DNA of 64,000 nt, from positions 3,551,501 through 3,615,500 of the forward strand of contig OY741266.1 of the NCBI GenBank assembly GCA_963514095.1, in the 5' to 3' direction. The notes below the pieces were generated by a model. It did no database searches, had not been told where the DNA came from, and saw nothing but the letters and a program-made list of their open reading frames with translations. The DNA comes from Eutrigla gurnardus (lineage: Eukaryota > Chordata > Actinopteri > Perciformes > Triglidae). The position numbers were made by a program, and so were the translations under genes. How positions within the stretch are numbered: position 1 is the first letter of the stretch; every line of letters begins with the position of its first letter. Shown in pieces: positions 22,331-34,154 of the stretch.

Positions 22331-24615
22331 CCTGCCGGAGTCCAACATGCACCTGGAACAGGTCTGACTTACTGCCGGCAATGCGAACCAAGCTCCTGCT
22401 CCGGTCATACAGGGACCGAACAGCCCTTAGCAGAGGGCCCCCGACCCCGTACTCCCGAAGTACCTCCCGCAGAATGCCACGAGGGACACGGTCGAATGCC
22501 TTCTCCAAGTCCACAAAACACATGTGGACTGGTTGGGCAAACTCCCATGAACCCTCGAGCACCCTGCGGAGGGTATAGAGCTGGTCCAGTGTTCCACGGC
22601 CAGGACGAAAACCGCATTGTTCCTCCTGAATCCGAGGTTCGACTATCGGCCTAATTCTCCTCTCCAGCACCCTGGAATAGACTTTCCCGCGGAGGCTGAG
22701 AAGTGTGATCCCCCGATAGTAGGAACACACCCTCCGGTCCCCCTTTTTGAATAGAGGGACCACCACCCCGGTCTGCCAGTCCAGAGGCACTGTCCCCGAC
22801 TGCCACGCGATGTTGCAGAGACGTGTCAACCAAGACAGCCCCACAACATCCAGAGACTTGAGGTACTCAGGGTGGATCTCATCCACCCCCGGTGCCTTGC
22901 CACCGGGGAGTTTCTTAACTACCTCGGTGACTTCAGCCCGTGTAATGGGTGGATGAACCTCTGAGTCTCCAGCCTCTGCTTCCCCAATGGGAGATGTGTC
23001 AGTGGGGTTGAGGAGATCCTCGAAGTATTCCTTCCACCGCCCGACGATATCCCCAGTCGAAGTCAGCAGCTCCCCACCTCCACCGTAAACAGTGTTGGTG
23101 GAGGGCTGCTTCCCCTTCCTAAGGCGCCGGATGGTTTGCCAGAATTTCCTCGAGGCCGACCGATAGTCCTCCTCTATGGCCTCCCCGAACTCTTCCCAGA
23201 CCCGAACCTTTGCTTCAGCGACCGCCCGTGCTGCAGCACGCTTGGCCTGCCGGTACCCGTCAGCTGCCTCGGGAGTCCCCCGAGCCAACCAGGTTCGGTA
23301 GGACTCCTTCTTCAGCTTGACAGCATCCCTTACTTCCGGTGTCCACCACCGGGTTCGGGGATTGCCACCACGACAGGCACCGGAGACCTTACGGCCACAG
23401 CTTCGAACAGCCGCGTCAACAATGGAAGCAGAGAACAAGGTCCATTCGGACTCAATGTCCCCCGCCTCCCTCGGGATCTGGTCATAGCTCTCCCGGAGGT
23501 GGTAGTTGAAGACCTCCCTGACAGAGGGTTCCACCAGACGTTCCCAGCAGACCCTCACAACGCGTTTAGGTCTGCCAAGTCTGTCCAGCTTCCTCCCCTG
23601 CCAGCGGATCCAACTCACCACCAGGTGGTAATCAGTTGACAGCTCAGCCCCTCTCTTCACCCGAGTGTCCAAAACATACGGCCGGAGGTCAGATGACAAA
23701 ACCACGAAGTCGATCATTGACCTCCGGCCTAGGGTGTCCTGGTGCCATGTGCACTGATGGACACCCTTATGTTTGAACATCGTGTTAGTTATGGACAAAC
23801 CGTGACCAGCACAGAAGTCCAATAACAGAACCCCACTCGGGTTCTGATCGGGGAGGCCGTTCCTCCCAATCACACCCCTCCAGGTAACACTGTCATTGCC
23901 CACGTGAGCGTTGAAGTCCCCCAGTAAAACAATGGAGTCCCCGGTTGGAGCACTCTCAAGTACCCCTCCCAGGGACTCCAAGAAGGCCGGGTACTCTGCA
24001 CTGCCGTTTGGCCCATAGGCCGAAACAACAGTGAGAAACCTATCCCCGACCCGAAGGCACAGGGAAACGACCCTCTCGTTCACCGGGGAAAACTCCAACA
24101 CATGGCGGCCGAGCTGGGGGGCTATAAGCAAGCCCACACCAGCTCGGCGCCTTTCACCGCGGGCAACTCCAGAGTAGAAGAGAGTCCAGCCTCTCTCAAG
24201 GAGTTGGGTTCCAGAGCCCAGACTGTGCGTGGAGGTGAGCCCGACTACCTGTAGCCGGTAGCGCTCTACCTCCCGCACTAGCTCAGGCTCTTTCCCCCCC
24301 AGTGAGGTGACATTCCATGTCCCCATGGCTAGAGTCACCGTCCGGGGATTGGGTCGCCGGGGCACCCGCCCAGGACAGCCACCCAAATCCCACCGCACAG
24401 GCCCCTTCTGAACCCTCCTGCGGGTGGTGGGCCTACAGGAGGGCGGGCCCACGTCGCTCTTTCGGGCTGTGCCCGGCCGGGTCCCGTGGGCACAGACCCG
24501 GCCACCAGGCGCTCGCCTGCGAGCCCCAACCCCGGGCCTGGCTCCAGGGTGGGGCCCGGGTGACGCCAATCCGGGTGACGTAAACTTCCTCGATTTTAAC
24601 TTCTTCATTAAGGGC
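22305..24615 (-). pseudogene. RTE-type LINE ORF: endonuclease and first half of RT
   Basis: A frame of about 770 codons holds an apurinic-type endonuclease (GTWNVTSL around residue 103, SAYGPN, LLGDFNAHVG around 236-245, RRSMIDFVV) and the RT start (GVVVPLFKKGDRRVCSYYRG, CGFRPGRGT, motif A as FVDLEKAFDRVPR, RQGCPLSP) before stopping at TAG. The usual catalytic TDH of the endonuclease reads TDYH here, so a key His may be lost. The first in-frame ATG at 24629 lies in the flanking target duplication; MKKLKSRK at about 24608 is a more likely start. The element is close to full length but dead. Confidence 0.88.
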
Positions 24616-24935
24616 TTTGGGTAGGACATTTGTGTCTTAATTATTCAGTCCCAAAAAAGTTGCTTCAATCAAAAAAAAGATTTTCAATCAAAGGAAAAAC
24701 TAAAATGCAAAAAATCATTTGAAGTGTTGTTTTTTATTGAAAATATTTTTTTCAATTTGAAGTTTTTTTAATGAAGTGAAAAAAGTTTTGAAGTCGTTTT
24801 TTTTTATTGAATTATTTTGACACAAACATCCCGCAGTGGGCGGGTGCTTCCCCATTGGTCAGACATGTTTGAGTGACAAGTGTCTACACCAACGACATCT
24901 TTCTGACAAGTCACGGTCGCCAGCAAGCCAGGGGC

Positions 24936-25702
24936 TGTTCGAAATGCCATACTAACGTACTGCCTACTACATACTCAACGTGTAGGCTATGTACTGCATA
25001 CTGCCTAGTAAATATACGTTTGAGAATGCTGTTACCCTCAGACTGTTCACATGGAAGTATACACATCTCATACTACATTTTCTTTTTTTTTTTAACTTTA
25101 TTGACATCTCGTCTTCATCTTCTCACGTAACTGAATCGATTACGTTAGCGGTTCTAGATCCCGTTTAATGGAAATTACTTATCAAAATATAAAACATGAT
25201 AATTATTACACTTAATTAAATATTTCTACATTTGTTACAGGTTGGTGCCACAGGGCCGGACTGCAGGTCAATCCTCATGTTCCCCCGCTGGGCCTCTACT
25301 TTGGGGAACGGGATTTAAGGAAGGACCTCCATCTTTCAAGGCGTTCCATGGAGAACCTCGTCCACTGCTTACTAACAGAACATAATTGGGTTCCATGTCC
25401 ATAGTTCCACGGTGGTGATGGTGATGACAGCCAATGAGCCACTCCAGCAGTCCTGGGATATCCTCAGAGGCTCGTAGCTGCAGTGTCTGCTCCAAATGTC
25501 CAGATCCCTGTGTTGCAGGAACATGATTATTGTTGAGGTTTTATTTTTGTTTATCAGTGGTGGAGTTTATAAGTAAAACCACATGGTATAAGTTCTTACA
25601 GACAAATGTTTCCTGTTAAATGTTTTAGGAATATATCTGATGATCTGTACAAATCTAAATATTAATATCTGAATATATATATTATTGTTGACTCATGTTT
25701 TA
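24936..25702. other. internal sequence of Harbinger-like element; one possible exon
   Basis: On the minus strand, 25495-25270 is open and follows an AG after a T/C-poor tract (CTGTAACACAG-like context near 25512). It contains DIPGLLEWLIGCHHHHHRGT and EPNYVLLVSSGRG. It may be a terminal exon of the Myb-like gene, but there is no clear family match. Confidence 0.25.
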
Positions 25703-25882
25703 GGCCTGCAGGTCTATTTCCTTCCTGCTCTGGAGGAGAGACCCTGCTGCAGTGGTTGGCATCATGGCTGAGGGGTGTAGTGGGGGTAATAGCAGGTCTT
25801 TGCTCCATCACCTCATCCATGACAACAAACACTTCCAATGTGACCTCTCCTCCCTCAGTGCTGACACCGTCATTTCATACAA
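25703..25882 (-). pseudogene. possible second exon of Harbinger Myb-like gene
   Basis: The minus strand is open from about 25882 to 25703. It reads an acidic linker including VTLEVFVVMDEVMEQRPAIT and PTTPLSHDANHCSRVSPPEQ, in the style of the acidic/Pro-rich tails after Myb/SANT domains in fish Harbinger accessory proteins. It lies 200 bp downstream of the Myb-like exon. Exon borders and frame continuity are unproven. Confidence 0.3.
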
Positions 25883-26085
25883 ACAACACTTCTCATAATC
25901 ATTGTTTAGATCAACTATTCACCACTAGACATATATTATAATATGTACTGTAATACTGTTCCACATGGGATAAACTTAATGGACTCTGATGTTTTAACAC
26001 ATTGTAGATATTACCCAGCACTGACTTTACCTGGTTATTTATAAGAAAGACAAGAGTTCAACACTTTAAACTGCTTCCAACTCAC

Positions 26086-26160
26086 CTTGTATTTCTGCAT
26101 GAGGGTCTCCCACTTCTTCTTTGTCCATCCGGGCTCCACCTTCCCTCCATCCCATGTTCT
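26086..26160 (-). pseudogene. Myb/SANT-like exon of Harbinger accessory protein
   Basis: Read on the minus strand, the frame gives WDGGKVEPGWTKKKWETLMQ then KYK at the splice-donor-like AAG|GTGAGT (donor at 26085-26081). The KKWE..L..KYK pattern is the third-helix region of Myb/SANT-like DNA-binding domains found in the second protein of PIF/Harbinger transposons. A stop lies just upstream in this frame, so only the end of the domain is visible. The host element's terminal repeats support the reading. Confidence 0.4.
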
Positions 26161-27786
26161 TCAATAAACATCCTATATGAAGAACAGCACGTAGAAAAGT
26201 GTTACAGTTCATTGATGATTTTTTGCTGTTCAACAGAAACGTTTCAGGTAGACATCTCAGGAGAGCAGGACGTCTCCCATCTATATACGCTGGTGTTCAA
26301 CCTTATATCATTGAGTAGCTAAATATGCAACAGTAGTAAGCCCTGCATATGAGAATTATAACATTTAACACCACATTTTCTGACGTGACGCCTCTCATAG
26401 CAGCATTGCTCCTGCCGGTGAACTTCTCATCGTTCCCTCTACACAATGAGGCGCTCGGTGTCTGCATCCCTCCCTTTAACGAACAACGATGCACCGCGTT
26501 ATTTACCACCATTAGTAAATATATAACCACGTTTTAAGATAAGCACTATCTTCTTAGTTAATGTCAGTAAAAACGGCACATTTGCCGCTTTGCTTACGCT
26601 CGCTAACCTCTATGATAAATTACCGTCTGTAGGCTAGCCGGCTGGCAGTGTAATGTATTATTTTGAGTCACACGCCCACCTGTGTGTCCCTCACTGTACG
26701 CTGTAGTTCTGTGTGTGTACACACGCATAGCAGCAGTAAAGTAGAGTCCTGTGCAAAGTCGGTCTCTTTTATTGTGTCTCCACACACTATGTACGCAAAT
26801 GGAGTACATCACAGGCAGGACCTTCGATTCGTAACGTTAACGTACAATTCCAACAATAATAAAGTAACGTTCATTATCAATACAATTTAAAAGATAGCTG
26901 GAAACATACAAATTATGTTACAGTATACTTACATGTGTACGCGGTTTATAGATAGATAAATATTAGAAATCTAAATAAATGAATACTAATTAAACAAACC
27001 ATCATGTCTTCTTTTCCAAGGATTTTCATTAAACTAAGAGCTTTTGTGTTTCAACTGAATGCCAAATTTACCAGAAGGATCATTATTGGCACAATACTTT
27101 AAGCTAGTAACTTGGACACTATGTCAGACAATAAGCATCACTTCATTGAACTGCCAGATTTGCATATAGTTGTGCGTTAGGCTACTGATAAATAATGCCT
27201 GACACAGCTAGTTAGCGCACCGAGCAACAGAATATACGTACGGGACGGCATATGTATGTCTCGCTCTCAAAATAAAAGCAGCTGCCTCTGTGTCTGTGAG
27301 CGATTGACTGCCTGTATGTGTGATGGTGGGGAGACCACTACCCGTGAGCGAGAGAGAGAGCGGGATAGTCAAATAGCTGTAATCCTGTGGGCTGTGTGAG
27401 AAGATAGACTCAGGCTCTGCATGACCTGTTGCTGCTAAACAGGCAGCGCTGCGGGCAAGAGTTAGCCTGTAGACTGTTGTTTGACCACTAATGACGTAAC
27501 TTATTATAACATAGCACTAGCACATAGCAAGCCTCTGTACTTAAGTGAAATAAACAATTCATTCAGTGTGCAGGGCCATCGGCTAACGTTATCAGCTTGC
27601 CGTTAGCCGCTAGCGCACCCCGCTAGCCTGCCTGACAATATGACGGCGTTAGATATCCAGCACCATCACACAAATTAGTCAACGTGAACTAAGTTAGCAA
27701 GCTTTATGTTTAATCGAAAACAGACAGGCTAATGACACCAATAATTTTAATACTGTTTTATCTACTTACCAACAACTCCACCACTG
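26161..27786. other. internal non-coding sequence of Harbinger-like element
   Basis: No transposase motif was found. There are GA-rich (27345-27361) and GCTAGC-rich stretches but no domain. This may be the 5' leader of the minus-strand gene. Confidence 0.4.
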
Positions 27787-27957
27787 CTCCCTGGCTTGCT
27801 GGCGACTGTGACTTGTCAAAAAGATGTCGTTGGTGTAGACACTTGTCACTCAAACATGTCTGACCAATGGGGAAGCACCCGCCCACTGCGGGATGTTTGT
27901 GTCAAAATTATTCAATAAAAAAAAAAACGACTTCAAAACTTTTTTCACTTCATTAAA

Positions 27958-27980
27958 CCCCCCCCCCCCCCCCCCCCCCC
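27958..27980. repeat. homopolymer C23
   Basis: A run of 23 C is followed by eight A in the right foldback arm. Such tracts are prone to sequencing and assembly error in length. Confidence 0.9.
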
Positions 27981-28239
27981 AAAAAAAACGATTGAAGCAA
28001 CTTTTTGGGGATTGAATAATTAAGACACAAATGTCCTTCACTTCTATCAAAGAAAACATTTTCAATCAAAGAAAAACAGTGTTCAAATGCATTTTTTTGA
28101 GTCTCAACCATATTTTTGCATTCAAACACTTTTTTTCTTTGATTGAAAAGGTTTTTTTTTTATTGAAAATATATATTTTGATTGAAGCAACCTTTTTTTG
28201 ATTGAATAATAAAGACACAAATCTACCTCCATACTGTAC

Positions 28240-28290
28240 CGTAGGCAGCATTGCTAACCATTACACCACAGTGTCGCTCTGCATGGCTGA
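28240..28290 (-). repeat. tRNA-like repeat fragment
   Basis: On the minus strand, CACTGTGGTGTAATGGTTAGCAATGCTGCC resembles the start of a widespread vertebrate repeat (GGTGTAGTGGTTAGCAC-type). Only about 50 bp is present and no B box follows, so it is not a tRNA gene. Confidence 0.4.
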
Positions 28291-28695
28291 AAATAAAGAC
28301 TTATTACCTTTAGACCAATCGACTGTATCATTCAGTTATACACATTAAGTCGGGCCGTAAATGTCTGCCACGACAACTATCTCTACTTTGATGCAGTTAC
28401 GTTGCTCCGCATTCTAAGGATGAGCTCTTTTTCTACATAAACACTGAGTAATATCTAATAACGCTCTCCCGGTTGCCATGGTGAATCGTAGTATCGGAGC
28501 TCCATTGATGATGGCTTTGTAGAGTCGGCAGGCACGTGCGTAACTCACGATTGTCATACTCAGAGTTGATTGAACTAACTCAGAACTGCTGTTCTGGAAC
28601 CGAAAACTCAGAGTTGCCCATCTCAGAGTTGGTCAACTCAGATTTCAGGGTTAGGTTCAGAGTTTGTTGAACCTGCTTTCTGGAATGGGCCCCTG

Positions 28696-29128
28696 AGCTA
28701 TGACGGACCGTTTTTGTTTAGAACAATAGCACCAACAGTGTTTTTGCTGGCTGGAATAAAGCAGTTTCGAGTAACCATTACCCTTTGTGTTTTTCTCCTC
28801 CTTTATACCCGGTTTATTTAATTTAACTATTACTCCCTTCATCCCCTAACCATACGGGGACATAACACCAAAGATGAATATATTCTTATAAAACAGAAAA
28901 ACATTCCTTGAACTATCACACTGTACACAAACTTTGAACAAATGTTTTTATGTTATTGTATGATGAGTGTGTGACGACAGATTAAACTGAAAAGTTATTA
29001 TTTTTTCAACTTAAACTTAGGTGTGATCTTGGGTTAAATATTGACTTAAAGATTGTTGGCAGATATTTTATATTAGTGTTCTACTGCTCTATTGGTGTTT
29101 TACTGAGGCGTCTTTATATATATATATA
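28696..29128. other. no recognisable feature
   Basis: AT-rich sequence with a short TA repeat at 29116-29129. Confidence 0.4.
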
Positions 29129-29129
29129 T

Positions 29130-30537
29130 TGTCTGGGATTACAGTGATAATGACCATTTCATAATTTCTGGTGATTTTAATGTCCACTTGTGTTTGAACC
29201 GTCTGTTCAAGTCCAAGGACTTTAAAATCTCATCGACTCTTTGGGCCACACCTTGGATCTTGTTTTTTTGTATGGTTTATCTGTTTGTGTAAATGAGATT
29301 TGTGCAACATGCCATCCGTCAGTCCATTTGCCTGTTTGATTTACTGTCTCGATACCTTGTTCGAGGTTAAGGCGTGTGATCCCGTGCGCTGCCTGCGTAT
29401 GTTTAACCCTTCAAGTGCATCGCAGTTCTCAGCTTTTTTAATGAATGTATGATTTCTACACTGTGCTCTCAGCGCCAAGGAACTTATTACCAATTGTAAC
29501 TCGACATGTAACAATATTTTGGATTCTGTTGCTTCCTTGAGATTTAAATGCACTAAATAACTTTCCACCCGCGTCTCCTTAGAAATCTTAAAGGTCTGTT
29601 TATCAGACTATCAGAGAGCTAAAGCTGCTGAAACGGTGTACCTATCCAACCTTGTCTCCAATTACAGTCACAAGCCACAAGTTCCTTCGAATATTTGTAA
29701 TTCCCTTGTAAAGCCCTATGAGATTTGTGCCATCACTTATTCTTTGTGAAAGTTTTTTTTATTGGTACAATTTCTGCTGTCAAAAGAACTGCTCACATCT
29801 TCACTGCCCCAGAACTCATTGTTCCTCCAATGTGCCCAGCTGTCTTTGACCAGTTTGAGCCTATATCACTCTCATCACTTTCACATGTAGTGAAGCGTCT
29901 GCGGCAGACTAACTGCCCCTCAGATAGTATTCACTCACATTTTCTCAAAGAAGTTTTTAATACAGTTGGTACAAGTGTTCATATTTTGATAAACACTTGT
30001 CTCAAGTCAGGCTGTGTCCCAGCTGCCTTTAGACATGCTGTACAGCCTCTTATCAAAAAGAAAAATCTAGATCCTTCTGCTCTTTCTAATTTCAGACCTA
30101 TTTCCAAGCTACCATTTCTATCTTAAGTTCTGGAGAAAATAGTTTATGCTCAGCTCCAGTCATTTTTAACAAACTATGGCATGTATGAAAAGTTTCAGTC
30201 TGGCTTTAAACCACGATATAGCTAGAGCACTGAAGTCGGCAGATCTAATGCTTCTGGATGTCCCCAGAACGAGGCTCAAAACCAGAGGTGACCGAGCCTT
30301 TGTAGTGCTGCACCGAGGCTCTGGAATGGCCGACGTTTGCACATTATATCTGCCCAAACCCTAGAGGCTTTTAAATCCTAAGTGAAGACTCACCTTTTCT
30401 CACTAGCTTTTAGTTCTGGCAAGACACCCCTGTTACTGTATGTTTTATTTTATTGTGTTGTATTATATTTTACTATTTAATTTTTCGTCGTTGTCGGTTG
30501 TTTTAAACGTGCTATATAAATAAAGATTGAGTTGAGG
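29130..30537 (+). pseudogene. L2-like LINE relic with large internal deletion
   Basis: Fragments appear in L2 order. Endonuclease end: DNDHFIISGDFNVHLCL and HTLDLVFLYGLSV (29140-29290). RT start: LSSLSHVVKRLRQTNCPSDS and LIKKKNLDPSALSNFRPISK, with the block FQSGFKPR at 30197. It then jumps directly to the C-terminus, VPRTRLKTRGDRAFVVLHRG, and a 3' UTR ending TGCTATATAAATAAAGATTGAGTTGAG. The RT core with the YADD box is missing, the junction being at about 30215. Stops and frameshifts occur throughout. Confidence 0.8.
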
Positions 30538-30616
30538 ATAAATATATGAATGAAATGTGTGTTTACCTGGCATTTGACAAACATAAAATCTGAAGGGGCT
30601 GACATTGGGCAAAAGT

Positions 30617-31340
30617 AGGGTACACCCTGGACAGGTAACCAGTCTATCACAGGGCTGACATGTAGAGACAGACAGGTAACCAGTCTATCACAGGGCTGAC
30701 ATGTAGAGACAGACAGGTAACCAGTTTATCACAGGGCTGACATCTAGAGACAGACAGGTAACCAGTCTATCACAGGGCTGACATGTAGAGACAGACAGGT
30801 AACCAGTCTATCACAGGGAGACATGTAGAGACAGACAGGTAACCAGTCTATCACAGGGCTGACATGTAGAGACAGACAGGTAACCAGTCTATGACAGGGC
30901 TGACATGTAGAGACAGACAGGTAACCAGTCTATCACAGGGAGACAGACAGGTAACCAGTCTATCACAGGGAGACATGTAGAGACAGACAGGTAACCAGTC
31001 TATCACTGGGCTGACATGTAGAGACAGACAGGTAACCAGTCTATCACAGGGAGACATGTAGAGACAGACAGGTAACCAGTCTATCACAGGGCCGACATGT
31101 AGAGACAGACAGGTAACCAGTCTATCACAGGGAGACATGTAGAGACAGACAGGTAACCAGTCTATCACAGGGCTGACATGTAGAGACAGACAGGTAACCA
31201 GTCTATCACAGGGCTGACATGTAGAGACAGACAGGTAACCAGTCTATCACAGGGAGACATGTAGAGACAGACAGGTAACCAGTCTATCACTGGGCTGACA
31301 TGTAGAGACAGACAGGTCCATCCTGCCTGTCTTTGGACTG
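30617..31340. repeat. 41-bp minisatellite, 17 copies, derived from a dispersed repeat
   Basis: Seventeen copies of GACAGGTAACCAGTCTATCA followed by CAGGGCTGACATGTAGAGACA were counted, the full unit being 41 bp, with 40-bp variants (GGGAGACATG) and one short 28-30 bp unit near 30940. The flanks, CACCCTGGACAGG on the left and TTTGGACTGTGGGAGGAAGCC on the right, are parts of one common fish repeat. The array therefore arose by expansion inside that repeat. Confidence 0.92.
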
Positions 31341-32087
31341 TGGGAGGAAGCCAGAGAACCTGTAAGTGCTGTGAGGAGACTTTAAACACTTTCAAGTGTC
31401 TGGGACGGCTTTGCTGACTGTGTGCTCTCTTTCAGTAAGCAGTGCTGTGCTTCACATTCAATTCTGCATAGTTACACACTTTTACACCTGCCTGCCAAGT
31501 GCCAAGTATCCCTGACTGCTGGCCACAGAGCAGTTTCACTGGAGCAATACGTCTGCTGAGAGGCACCCAAATTTAATTCATTGGGTCTTTCAACCCATTT
31601 CTGCCTCTGCAAATGTGAGTGTGAATAATGTCCATATAATAACAGCGACTGCAAGACTAACACTAAAGCATACTTCAGGATATTTCATTCCTGAAATATT
31701 TCATTTCTTCGAGTGTTATGAGGGCAAAGCATGAATTTTAAATTGATTTACGTGCATTTTCACTTTTGAAGGAATCGAAAGATGCAGCATCAGTGTTTCA
31801 CATGAAATACATAATTATAATAAAACAACGTGTACAAACAATGGAGCATGTGAAGCAAAGGCAGCATCATTCAATTGGAGGTAGCTAAGTTATAGTTTTG
31901 CTTACAAATAAACTTTAAGCAGTGTACATCAATGAGAATGTTAGTATTTTCACCAAACGACAAGAACAACAAATAGAAAAATATCTTTTTTTTTTACAGC
32001 TGGTTCAGTCAAACCCGTCGCTGATCATTTGTTACTTCATATTTTAGCTGTCAATCCACACAGGAGTCTGACTTTTAAGGTAAGAAC
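31341..32087. other. no recognisable feature
   Basis: No domain, tandem or terminal repeat was recognised. Confidence 0.4.
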
Positions 32088-32345
32088 CATAAACTGTATA
32101 TAAGACGTGGATGTAGTCATCGTGACATCATTAGTTTGTGGCCTACGGTTTTGAAGCCATCTTGGATTTCAGCCGATTGAGACCATAAACTCATGTTTAC
32201 AATGTTTACTGAGATAATACATCAAGAGAGAAGTCGGATAATTTTCTCATTGACTTCCATGCAATCAGACTTCTTCTTGCAATCAGAGGAGTCGCCCCCT
32301 GATGGCCAGCAAGTCTGCACTTGTCAGAAGTGGAGGTTGCCGCCT
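32088..32345 (+). mobile_element. MITE family X (copy e), most readable short copy
   Basis: The copy starts ATAAACTGTATATAAGACGT and continues GTAGTCATCGTGACATCATT and GAAGCCATCTTGGATTTCAG. It then skips to GAGACCATAAACTCATGTTT, CAATCAGAGGAGTCGCCCCC, TGATGGCCAGCAAG and GGAGGTTGCCGCCTGGTATA. Compared with copies f-h it lacks the middle part, so it is an internally deleted form. Confidence 0.75.
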
Positions 32346-34146
32346 GGTATAAACACATGTAGCGATTGGGCTTAACTGCATCACTGACTGGAAATGGAAC
32401 AGAGGTAAATGTGAGCCTTTGCTGAATGAACCTGCTTGGCCCAGTAACTCCAGTGAAGCTTTCAATTAGCTAAAAGTAGGACTGTGTGTCACAGAAATGC
32501 AGAACCAATTTGTCAGTCAACATTAGCTAACTACCATTCAGCCCACTTAATGTTAGTGCTGTGATCTGACAGGCCAAGATTTCTTTCTCATTTTAAAACA
32601 CAACCAACCACCCATTCAGACAAACATTTATGCAAATGAAAAAGCAAGTCTGATTAAAAAAAAATGAAAAAGATAAATTATTACATAGAAAACCTCGTTC
32701 AAAATCCCATTGACATTTGAGGTAATGAAAATTCCCACATATCCAGTCAAAGTAAGCGAACAGTGATGTTTACGTCAGGATGTTTACTTTGTTAACAATA
32801 TAGATAAGTAAGAATTGGAAAATCTTTGCACACACACCAGTCAGTATGTAACAACAATTGGGGGATTGCTGCTTATGTTAGCAAACAAGAAAAACAAGGT
32901 TGGTATGTTTCTGCAAACTACGTTGGATATCAACCACAAATACGTCTCATATAGTTTCATCTATCGTGCAGGCTCACGCCAGATAGCTGATCGGAAATGA
33001 TTGTTTAAGTTTCGAGATCATGAGAGAAGATCATGACTTGTTTTCAAATAATGTCATGTTACAGCTGTTACATAACTATAGTGTAAATAAACAACCGCCC
33101 TCAGCAGACTTTCCTAGGTAACTTTTTGTGACAAAAGTAAAAACTTGATGCAACACTTACTTTTGGTTTCACAAGGGACACACATGGGTCTCTGGCATGA
33201 AGGTCTGTTTGTTGGATCCATCCATTACCTTGAGTGGACTTTCTCACTTCTTACACCAGCTATTTTAACTCTCAATAACGGTTGCTTGATATACTATGTC
33301 ACTCGCTCTGATTCATGTTAACATAACAATGTGTCCGTGGTTTCCAGAAACATACGATGCCAATGTTTTTTCCTGGTGCCTGGGCTGTACCAAGACAATC
33401 TTTAAATTGACATCAGTTTTACAATAAATTGAAGCATCCCTGTAGAGTGAACCACATCATGAACTGTTGAGGAAGCGTTTTTAATGCCTGCCTTATGAAT
33501 AAGGTTTTTTTATTAAGCTTCACCAGTCTTTATTCACCCATTTGAATGTAATCAGCTGACTGAATGTGCGCTATCTATCTTATGTTACAAATTTGACAAA
33601 AACGAAACTAAAACCACAAATAAAATGTAAAAACAGCAAACGGTCAGGTGGAGAAGCTGGTGGAACTGAAGCCCGTCAGTGAACCAGCTGTTTATAAAAC
33701 CAACAACATGACACAAGACGATGTGCTTTTTGTAGTCCATAATTGTAGTTTCTCTAGCGGGAACACACGTCACTCACCGGTGCCGATCAACAGCTGAGCA
33801 CCGCGGTTGACTTTTCCTAAATCGGGGTTGCCAACTCTCATGCTCCTGGCGTGACACTCCACTCGCTTTCACCATTAATCTCACGCTGTCACACACACGA
33901 AGAGTTAGGACCTAATTTTTGGACTATTGGACTGCAGCCCGTGTCTCATCTTCCGTGTGTGTGTGTGTGGTCTAGTCTATTTTGCTTAGGAAGGTTCCTA
34001 ACTGAAGAAGTGACCCGGAAGTAAAAAAGTGGCTGCCATGATAAGAGCCATTCGAATTCTCTAAATGCAAAGGAAAGGTTCTGCTTCCCATGCGGTAACG
34101 CTGCAAGCCCTTGTACTACAGCGACAAAGACACTTTAAACTAATCT
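32346..34146. other. no recognisable gene
   Basis: This is largely AT-rich unique-looking sequence with a short TG run near 33953-33968. A GTTGCCAACTCTCATGCTCC stretch at 33828-33847 resembles the end of a fish repeat but has no partner. Confidence 0.4.
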
Positions 34147-34154
34147 GTTGTCGT

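Larger units (their letters stand above)
21417..24629 (-). mobile_element. RTE-type LINE insertion with 11-bp target duplication
   Basis: GGGTAGGACAT occurs at 21417-21427 and 24619-24629 and brackets the LINE body (21428-24618). The bases outside match a once-continuous foldback arm. The insertion therefore postdates the foldback. The short 5' leader suggests a near full-length copy. The subfamily (RTE/Expander-like or other fish RTE) is not settled. Confidence 0.88.
21241..28217. repeat. AT-rich foldback arms inside the Harbinger-like element
   Basis: The left arm comprises 21241-21416 plus 24630-24935, interrupted by the RTE LINE. It is the reverse complement of the right arm, 27787-28217. 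Matching blocks include GACATCTTTCTGACAAGTCAC with its complement near 27801-27826, CATCCCGCAGTGGGCGGGTG with CACCCGCCCACTGCGGGATG, and ATTGAAAATGTTTTCTTTGATTGAA-type strings. The right arm holds a run of 23 C (27958-27980) that the left arm lacks. Confidence 0.8.
20818..28695 (-). mobile_element. large PIF/Harbinger-like element with nested insertions
   Basis: The left terminus CAGGGGCTTGTTCCAGAAAGTAGG (20818 on) and the right terminus CCTGCTTTCTGGAATGGGCCCCTG (ending 28695) are inverted repeats. Further subterminal CTCTGAGTTT / AACTCAGAG blocks lie inside both ends. Solo ends of the same family occur at 36537-36665 and 40797-40990. Within lie possible minus-strand Myb/SANT-like coding exons, an AT-rich foldback and an RTE LINE. 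No DDE transposase was recognised, so it is not autonomous. A 3-bp target duplication could not be confirmed. Confidence 0.65.

Noticed and set aside
22265..24583. Plus-strand open frames opposite the RTE LINE
   Set aside because: They are antisense shadows of a GC-rich coding region, with no domain of their own.
30617..31340. Repeat array as a possible CRISPR
   Set aside because: Units are contiguous 41-bp tandem copies without unique spacers, in a eukaryotic transposon-rich context.
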